Source: Cruorifilaria tuberocauda
Taxonomy: Eukaryota; Nematoda; Chromadorea; Rhabditida; Onchocercidae
Length of the DNA: 10,476 bases
Direction of reading: 5' to 3'
Assembly (NCBI GenBank): GCA_013365365.1
Contig: JABVXU010001084.1
Location: 1 to 10,476 of the forward strand
The notes beneath the pieces were generated by a model. It had not been told where the DNA came from, did not search any database, and worked only from the letters and a program-made list of their open reading frames with translations. A program made the position numbers and the translations under genes. Shown piece by piece: positions 1-5,924 of the stretch (its first letter is position 1; every line of letters begins with the position of its first letter).

Positions 1-198
1 ATTTTAAATTATCATTATCACTTGTTATTATTTTAGATTCAAATAATCTAAGTTTGATATTTTAAATTATCATTATCACTTTTTATTATTAAATTGTCAT
101 TATCACTTGTTATTACCTTAGATTCAAATAATCTAAGTTTGATATTTTAAATTATCATTATCACTTGTTATTATCTTAGATTCAAGTAGTTCACATTT
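1..198. repeat. 58-bp minisatellite, about three copies
   Basis: Copies lie at 1-55 (cut by the window edge), 56-140 and 141-198, with a decayed fourth start at 199. The unit runs GATATTTTAAATTATCATTA, then a CACTTGTTATTA stretch, then TTAGATTCAAATAATCTAA. The middle copy is longer because an internal piece of about 27 bp (AAATTATCATTATCACT type) is duplicated. Each of the first two complete ends holds a perfect TTAGATT/AATCTAA inverted repeat with a 5-nt loop. In copy 3 the right arm has decayed. Nothing here looks coding. Confidence 0.9.
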
Positions 199-213
199 GA
201 TATTTTCTATTAA

Positions 214-275
214 CATTATCATTATCATTATCATTATCACTATCACTATCATTATCACTATCAAAAAAAAAAAAA
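214..275. repeat. CATTAT/CACTAT microsatellite followed by a 13-A run
   Basis: A hexamer array alternates CATTAT and CACTAT from 214 to 262 and ends in an uninterrupted run of 13 A at 263-275. It probably grew out of the TCATTATCACT core of the adjacent 58-bp minisatellite. Read on the minus strand it is a dense series of GATAAT/GATAGT motifs. Confidence 0.9.
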
Positions 276-1887
276 CCAATTAACAGTTTTGGGTTATGTA
301 GTACATTTAGTTCATTTTAGAGCTTTCAATTATTGTCCTTTTTTTTCCGCCCTAAAATGCTAGAAACGATTGATGATGACAATGTACCGGTCAAGTTTCA
401 CTGATAACGATCAACGATATCACAAAATTTAACTGTCCCGATTCCTCTTCCACACCTCTTTTTTTTCTTTTCTTTTTTAACAACTTTTCCTACCATTTCT
501 TCCTTCCATCAAAAGTTTCTTTTTCTTCATTCAATCATATGATTTAACTTTTTTGGAAGAGAAAAAAAAAACAGAAAGCTTAAAATTTGAAATTTTATCA
601 AAAACTTAATTAATTAATTAATTCAGATCTAATTTTTCCACGTTCTAGTATTTGCCTTTCTTTTCTTAACCTCTTAATGAACCAATGATGGAATATGGAA
701 AACTTTCTTAGCTACTAATTACTTAATTGTACGTAAAATTATATGATAACTTTTTAACTTCGCTGATTCAAATTTAAATTTTAATTTCTTAATTTAATAA
801 TGAAAATTATAAGTTTCAACTTCAAATATTACATCTTACTGTTGATAAATTAAATTTAAATTTGTGATATTCCATTATTTTTTTTTTCCAAAATACATTA
901 GCTAAAAATCATCGTTTTGCTTTTTTGAAAAATTTCAAATTTAAATGCTTAATTTTTTTTTTAATCAAAATTTCAACTTATTCTTTTATTCTTTAACTGT
1001 GATTTGCAAAATTCTTTTTCCATTCCTAATTATCATTATTATTTCAATTTTAGATTTAATTTCGAAATTCCAAAATTATCACGATTTCATTTCGAAATTC
1101 TTAATTAACAATAAGAGCAATAATGAAAGCATGAAATTAATTAATTAAATATATTTTGAAATGTGTCGAAAGTATTTTTTGAAAAAAAAAAATATTTTGA
1201 AGCTACTTGTCATTTGCTAATGATATTTTCGTTGTTTATCGATTTAACTAACTTAGGGTCAAACTTTTCAATTTCACATTTTATTCGCTTCATCTTCATT
1301 TAATTTAAGCTTATCATCAATCTTAACTGATGAACTTGTTTGAACAGCTGCTTCATTTTACCATCCATCTCGAATAGCATCTGTGGTTTATTTCCTTTTG
1401 CTAAGATAATCACTAATCATTAGAACTTTTATTATCATTTTATAGTTCTATCATAAACTCATCGATTTTCCTCTAATCCATAAAATCTTTAATTTAAATT
1501 TGAAATTTTAAATATCATTAATCAACGAATGCAGTGAAAAATAATAATCATGAATTTCTGCATTACCATTTTCTAAAATAATCAGTAAGTATTAGGTAAA
1601 TTATTCAAATTATCGATTAAAATTATCTAACGATTTTTTACATTTTTCTTTTCTTAATTAACATTTGTTTCCTTATTGTTACAATAATCATGGATATGAA
1701 TTACGATTTATAAGTAATAAACTTTGAATACAAATTATACGATTATAAATTATATGAATACAAAATCATTAGATTAATTAAATTTTAATTTAAAATTCCA
1801 AACTTTTGAATATGGAATTTAAGTATATTTATCACTTATTTTGTATAAACAAACAATTCCATAATTTAATTTACAACGATTTTTTTA
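276..1887. other. A+T-rich stretch without a recognised gene
   Basis: I find no exon here that I can defend. It contains short homopolymer runs, an AATT tetramer run near 607-623, and stop codons in all frames at the density expected for this composition. The two spots with a less skewed composition are 345-445 and 1320-1395. The latter has a 26-codon minus-strand reading frame that is discussed as a finding. One ACTGATAA motif lies at 400-407. A CA|GTAAGT donor-like string near 1584-1592 has no open frame leading into it. Confidence 0.6.
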
Positions 1888-1963
1888 CATAATTTAGTTA
1901 TACTACAACGATTAATAAAGATAACCATAATTTAGTTATATTGCAACGATTAATAAAGATAAA
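1888..1963. repeat. 38-bp tandem duplication
   Basis: Two adjacent 38-bp units (1888-1925 and 1926-1963) begin CATAATTTAGTTATA and end ACGATTAATAAAGATAA. They differ at only a few positions. A shorter ACAACGATTT echo occurs just upstream at 1873-1882. Confidence 0.88.
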
Positions 1964-2030
1964 CTAGAAATCGCGGGAATTCTTTCCATATTATTTAATT
2001 ACTTATATGAATTAAAGTAATTAGTTAGTA

Positions 2031-2048
2031 GCGTTAACTTGTTAACGC
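2031..2048. repeat. Perfect 8-bp inverted repeat with 2-nt spacer
   Basis: GCGTTAAC (2031-2038) and GTTAACGC (2041-2048) are perfect inverted copies separated by TT. The arms are more GC-rich than their surroundings and contain two GTTAAC half-sites. This could be a small hairpin or a dimeric binding site. No transcript context is visible. Confidence 0.75.
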
Positions 2049-2397
2049 CTTCATTTACATTATACTTTAACAAATTCAATTTGTTTTTCAAGAATTGAAA
2101 ATGCATTTGCTATAGATGGTAAGTAGTATTAATGGTTACTTATAAAGTAATTACTTATATGTATGAAGTAATTAGATGATATCATTCTTACTATTATCAA
2201 TATTTTTTTTTGCATTTATTTTTACCGAATTCAATTTATTTGCAAAACAAAAAATTTTTGTTATCATTAAAGATAATTAATGGTAGCAAGAAATAATTGC
2301 AAGCATACTCTATCTTATTTTTATTATTATGTTATTTTGATTATAGTTATTTTGATGTTTTGATTATCTTATCTTGATTATATGATTATTTTCATAG

Positions 2398-2690
2398 TTT
2401 TTTTTGATAATTATTATTACTTTATTTTATTGCCATTACTGATTATCGGGCTTTTCAATTAATATACTATCATAATTATCATTTCTATTAATATTATCAT
2501 GATTTTTTTGATAATTATTATTACTTTATTTTATTGCCATTACTGATTATCGGGCTTTTCAATGAATATATCGTAATTATCAATATTATATAATTATTAA
2601 TATATATCAATATTATCTATTACTAATCATCGGTTTTTTCAATAGCCATTTCTAGCGACTAATGTATTGTCATAATCATCATTTCTATTT
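2398..2690. repeat. 104-bp repeat, two good copies and one decayed copy
   Basis: A segment of about 60 bp with the core GATAATTATTATTACTTTAT and ending ATTATCGGGCTTTTCAAT occurs at 2398-2459 and again 104 bp later at 2502-2563 with almost no change. A diverged third copy (TTACTAATCATCGG to TTTTCAAT) lies at 2620-2643. The spacers also match: TATCATAATTATCATTTCTA near 2467 and GTCATAATCATCATTTCTA near 2670. The true period is therefore about 104 bp, with a shortened and decayed third unit. Confidence 0.85.
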
Positions 2691-2725
2691 TAATTAGGGA
2701 AGAAAAAAATTTTTAATGCTAAAGA

Positions 2726-2777
2726 TTATTTAAATTGAAACTTCTACTTATTAAAACTTATTTAAATTGAAACTTCT
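2726..2777. repeat. 20-bp direct repeat at 32-bp spacing
   Basis: The string TTATTTAAATTGAAACTTCT occurs exactly at 2726-2745 and again at 2758-2777, separated by 12 bp. Confidence 0.85.
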
Positions 2778-3103
2778 AAATTAAATACTTTTCATTCATT
2801 TATATATATTGTAATATTTTATATTTCATATTATTTTTATAATAAGAATATTATAAATTGTAAAAATTATCACTTTTTAAATTATCATTATTAAAATTAT
2901 TCTCGTTGTTATGATGATAAATTATCATTGTAACTAGGCGATTCTCATTCTCAGTTTGATAATCATGAAAGTTATATGCGTTTGAAGATAATTTTCAAAT
3001 AGTCTTAATTCATCTAAAGATATCTATTTTAGCATTTACATGAATATACTATCTTGCTTAATTATTTAATTAATTAATTAATTAATTAAAAAATATATTT
3101 CAG

Positions 3104-3135
3104 TGAATGGGTTTTACGAATTGTTTACAAATCGC
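3104..3135 (+). other. Possible small 32-nt exon (uncertain)
   Basis: A good acceptor (TATATTTCAG, ending 3103) and a good donor (CGC|GTAAGC, starting 3136) bracket 32 nt of higher-complexity sequence. Two frames are open. One reads NGFYELFTNR and exits at phase 0. The other reads EWVLRIVYKS and exits at phase 1, which would join the exon at 5914 in its preferred frame. A third frame gives ATG at 3107 followed by MGFTNCLQIA, but it would hit a stop immediately after the 5914 junction. It could be an upstream or untranslated exon of the smoothelin-type gene, 2.8 kb away, or two signals that fell together by chance. Confidence 0.25.
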
Positions 3136-3234
3136 GTAAGCGTTTTAAACGGGAAGTATTAGTAATTAGCAAAATGAGATGGTGCAATAATATTGTGAAG
3201 ATTATATTAACTGATAACGAAATTCGATCATCTT

Positions 3235-3238
<4 letters not shown>

Positions 3239-3277
<39 letters not shown>
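3239..3277 (+). repeat. (CT)n microsatellite
   Basis: An uninterrupted CT array of 17 repeats (3239-3272) ends in TTCTC. It is the first of three CT-rich blocks in the window, all with CT on the + strand. Confidence 0.95.
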
Positions 3278-3598
3278 ATCCATTTTTCATGCAAGTGCTA
3301 ATTTCTTCGTTTGTTGTTTTAATTTTTAAATGTTTTAATTTTTTAATCTTAATCTATTTTTTAATTTTTTTAGTCTTACTTAATTTGATATAGTTAAATT
3401 GAAATTTTTACTGATAATTTATTTCCACTAATTTTTCTTATTAATTAACAAATCATGGAATAATTAGCATCGATTAAGAGCCGAATAGTCTACAAGTCCA
3501 CAAGTGGTTATTTATTTCAGGTATTTATTCTGACATTGATTATTTGATATTTTATATATGTATATGGTAATTTTACTGATTAAAAATAAAGCAAAGTA

Positions 3599-3720
3599 AT
3601 TAGGATTAATAGGATGGGTAAGAAGGTAGATGAATTAGAGTTAATGTTAAATAGGTAAATGAATTAAGGTTAATGGTAAAAAGTTAGATAAATCAAGGTT
3701 AATTATTAGTAAAAAATTCA
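3599..3720 (+). repeat. Degenerate GGTTAATGGTAAA-type repeats
   Basis: Loose repeats of a unit resembling GGTTAATGGTAAATAGGTAGATGAATTAA occupy this stretch, for example TGAATTAGAGTTAATGTTAA, then TGAATTAAGGTTAATGGTAA, then AAATCAAGGTTAATTATTAG. The period is near 34 bp but irregular. The purine strand bias continues into the 59-bp array downstream, which may share an origin with it. Confidence 0.6.
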
Positions 3721-3911
3721 GTTCATCTCTTCTCAAATTAAGTAAGACTAAAAAATTAAAAATAAAAATTAAGATTAACAGTTTCAACATCGATGATATA
3801 TAAGCCAGATGGGACAGGTAGCTAATGTATAGAATAATTAATTGCAAAAGAATGAGAAAAACGTTAAGCTTAATGGAACATATAAATAAGGTGAATGGAA
3901 TAAGTAATAGG

Positions 3912-4088
3912 ATAAGTAACAGGTAATAAAAATGAATTTCAGGTAAGAGATGTAACAAGTAGTGAAATAGATAAGTAACAGGTAATAAAAATGAATTTCA
4001 GGTAAGAGATGTAACAGGTAGTGAAATAGATAAGTAACAGGTAATAAAAATGAATTTCAGGTAAGAGATGTAACAGGTAATGGATGTA
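3912..4088 (+). repeat. 59-bp minisatellite x3 carrying a TTTCAG|GTAAG junction
   Basis: Three 59-bp units start at 3912, 3971 and 4030. They are almost identical: ATAAGTAACAGGTAATAAAA, then ATGAATTTCAGGTAAGAG, then ATGTAACAGGTAGTGAAATAG. The third fades into TAATGGATGTAACAG. Every unit contains ATTTCAG directly followed by GTAAGAG (junctions after 3942, 4001 and 4060), a full nematode-type acceptor touching a donor. The minus strand stays open across part of this array (3647-3958), but that frame is low-complexity and I do not regard it as a gene. Confidence 0.93.
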
Positions 4089-4610
4089 ACAGTTAATGAA
4101 GTTACCGTCATATCAATATTGAAAAAATTCTAATCAGAAAATTTCACTAGTCTATAAAGTTGATTAATCTTAGGTTAGAGGATTGGAAGAATTGGAAATA
4201 ACAGTTATCCTGAAATTACTGTAATTATTACTATCATATCAATATTGATAAAATTATAAGTGAAAATTTGATTATAGGAAATGATATATCCGTTGATATT
4301 AAATTAATTTTAATTCTAACTGAAACTAGATTTTAGAATTTTCGAAGATTAATATTTATTTTCAGCTGAATAGAGAATATTATAATTGATTCCTAATTTT
4401 TTTTTTCGTTTTTGATAAAATTTTTTTAAAACTTTTTTTAAAGACTATTTTCATGTTATCAAATTATTATGATCATCTTATCAAATCATTATTATCAAAG
4501 AGTATTCTCTTTTTATCTGATAATTATTTAATAAATTATAGCCTAATATTACTGTTTAAATAAGTTTTTTTTTTTGAGAGAAATTGATCTTTTATATTAT
4601 AATAGTAAAA
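4089..4610. other. A+T-rich stretch, nothing recognised
   Basis: There is no defensible exon. A loosely repeated segment (TATCAATATTGA near 4111 and 4237, each followed by AAAAT) suggests an old duplication of about 126 bp. The rest is homopolymer-rich. Confidence 0.6.
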
Positions 4611-4720
4611 ATATTATGATTATGTTAATTAATAAATAATTATTATGATTATGCTAATTAATAAATAATAATAATTGTAATTATTATGATTAATACGAAT
4701 TAATAAATAATAATTGTAAT
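4611..4720. repeat. Diverged ATTATGATTATG/TTAATTAATAAATAAT repeats
   Basis: Three related units of about 30 to 40 bp share ATTATGATTA followed by AATTAATAAATAAT, at 4611-4640, 4641-4680 and 4681-4720. The last two also share ATAATTGTAAT. Confidence 0.75.
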
Positions 4721-4734
4721 AATAATCTTAAGAA

Positions 4735-5270
4735 AGGTAGTACTTCTGAAATCTTTTTTCATCATTCCTAACTTTTAAGTTCATTGTATGATTAAAGTAA
4801 TCAATTTAAATTAATCAATGAATTCATTTACTAATTCAGTTAATATTATCCTATCATTTTGATGCTTATCATTTGATCGATTTCTCAATATTCTCTGATC
4901 AGCGTGACATATTTTCATTAATTTTTATTTATCCAAAACAATGTTTATCATTTATTGATTTTTTTGCTTATTAATTTATTAATTTTCTCAAATCAATTTA
5001 TCAAGCAATCAAGTATATTTTTTCTTAATCAAGCAAATTTAGCAATTTTATTTAAAAATATTTTATTTTATCTTATGAAGATAAATTATAGTAATATTAA
5101 ATATAATTTAGAAACTGAGCTAACTGATAAATCTCTAATTTATTTATTAACTTGTGATAATTTTAAAATTATCACTATTTAATTAATTTGATAACTTTTA
5201 CAAAGATCAGTCTATACGACATGAAAACATTAATGTGCTTTGAATTTACAATCACCATAATTATCTCACC
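4735..5270. other. A+T-rich stretch, nothing firmly recognised
   Basis: A 75-codon + strand frame exists at 4955-5182. Its composition is the Ile/Leu/Phe/Asn/Lys mix that A+T-rich noise produces, and it has no splice context. An ACTGATAA motif lies at 5123-5130. Confidence 0.55.
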
Positions 5271-5275
5271 ATATA

Positions 5276-5475
5276 GTTTATCACTATCTAATCATATCAT
5301 TGATAACGTTTATCAGTGAAATTTGCCGCTTTCTAGCATCCTTTATGGTTTATCACCATACAATCATATCATTGATAACGTTTATCAGTGAAATTTGCCG
5401 CTTTCTAGCATCTTTTATGGTTTATCACCATACAATCATATCATTGATAACGTTTATCAGTGAAATTTTCTAGCA
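5276..5475. repeat. 72-bp minisatellite x3 with paired GATA sites
   Basis: Units start at 5276, 5348 and 5420 with an exact 72-bp period; the third is cut short near 5475. Each holds GTTTATCAC, CAATCATATCATTGATAACG (CTAATC in copy 1), then TTTATCAGTGAAATTT; the first two continue GCCGCTTTCTAGCATC. The centre TCATTGATAA-CGT-TTATCAGTGA is an inverted repeat with 10-bp arms and one mismatch. Each centre therefore presents a TGATAA site on both strands. Confidence 0.93.
5301..5461. promoter_or_regulatory. Candidate GATA-factor cluster upstream of the CH gene
   Basis: The three copies of the inverted repeat (TTATCAGT at 5310-5317, 5382-5389 and 5454-5461, each facing a TGATAA) lie about 460 to 620 nt before the proposed ATG at 5925. 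In nematodes ACTGATAA is the known preferred site of intestinal GATA factors (ELT-2 class). That these copies act as an enhancer is inference; the whole region is rich in GATAA by composition. Confidence 0.35.
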
Positions 5476-5633
5476 CACTTTTTAATTAATAATTAATTTC
5501 CTAAATTACATATTTTTAAAAAACAAAAAGTAAAAAAAATGAAATCTTCCAGCTAAAGTTGTTAATCTACAATCTCAATTTGTAAAACAACTGTTTATCT
5601 TATATTATCATCTTCATAATCCTAACACACTGT

Positions 5634-5686
<53 letters not shown>
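5634..5686 (+). repeat. CT-rich microsatellite upstream of the gene
   Basis: CT dinucleotides with two TTT interruptions (near 5650 and 5662) run for about 53 nt. Together with the block at 5837-5880 this makes the + strand strongly pyrimidine-rich just ahead of the first recognised exon. CT tracts are common near nematode promoters, so a core-promoter role is possible but unproven. Confidence 0.93.
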
Positions 5687-5836
5687 ACTTTTCATATTTT
5701 GTAAGTTAAAAATAAAATTGAAATATAATGCAAAGTGAAAAAAAAAATTTGATGTATCGATCAATACAGAAAAAAAAAACTTTACTTTACTTTCAACAGA
5801 TTACTCCGTTAAAATTCAATTATTTATCAAATATTA

Positions 5837-5880
5837 TCTCTCTCTCCCTCTCTCCCCTCTCTCTCTCGCTCTTCTTACCT
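5837..5880 (+). repeat. Imperfect CT/CCT tract 34 nt before exon 1
   Basis: This is an imperfect TCTC array with CCC interruptions and one CGCTC break. It ends 33 nt before the acceptor at 5911-5913, so it could serve as a pyrimidine tract for that acceptor or as a promoter element. Read as protein it gives a Ser-Leu repeat, which argues against translation from the ATG at 5728. Confidence 0.9.
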
Positions 5881-5905
5881 TCTTCATTGCAATTATTGTT
5901 CTTTG

Positions 5906-5913
5906 CATTACAG
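5906..5913 (+). promoter_or_regulatory. Likely 3' splice site, perhaps a spliced-leader acceptor
   Basis: CTTTGCATTACAG ends at 5913. The downstream exon starts ATAACGATAAAATG, so the first ATG lies 11 nt after the acceptor with no intervening coding requirement. That geometry is typical of nematode trans-splicing sites. It could equally be an ordinary acceptor of an internal exon: the same frame is open back to the acceptor (NDK before the Met), with phase 1 at the junction. Confidence 0.5.
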
Positions 5914-5924
5914 ATAACGATAAA

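Noticed and set aside
357..404. 15-codon frame MLETIDDDNVPVKFH
   Set aside because: It looks protein-like but is only 15 codons with no acceptor directly before it and no donor. Too short to support a gene.
945..1148. 67-codon open frame, + strand
   Set aside because: Its composition is almost wholly Ile, Leu, Phe, Asn, Ser and Lys, as expected from A+T-rich DNA. There is no domain, no splice context, and the length is within chance for this composition.
2090..2119. Possible exon IENAFAID before a GATG|GTAAGT donor at 2120
   Set aside because: Only about 26 nt long with a TTTTTCAAG acceptor. The phase would suit the exon at 5914, but a 3.8-kb intron and lack of homology leave it unsupported.
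3239..3277. (CT)n blocks or spaced repeats as a CRISPR-like array
   Set aside because: The window is eukaryotic. The repeats are directly adjacent satellites without unique spacers.
3470..3520. Possible exon reading SIKSRIVYKSTSGYLFQ before CAG|GTATTT
   Set aside because: The frame is open and the donor passable, but the only acceptor is a weak ATAATTAG, and the exit phase does not suit the preferred frame at 5914.
3647..3958. 103-codon open frame, minus strand
   Set aside because: It is the complement of purine-rich degenerate repeats and enters the 59-bp array. It gives a Leu/Ile-rich low-complexity peptide with no family resemblance.
4955..5182. 75-codon open frame, + strand
   Set aside because: Noise-like Ile/Leu/Phe/Asn/Lys composition, no recognisable domain and no donor or acceptor. 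About one frame of this length is expected by chance in such a window.
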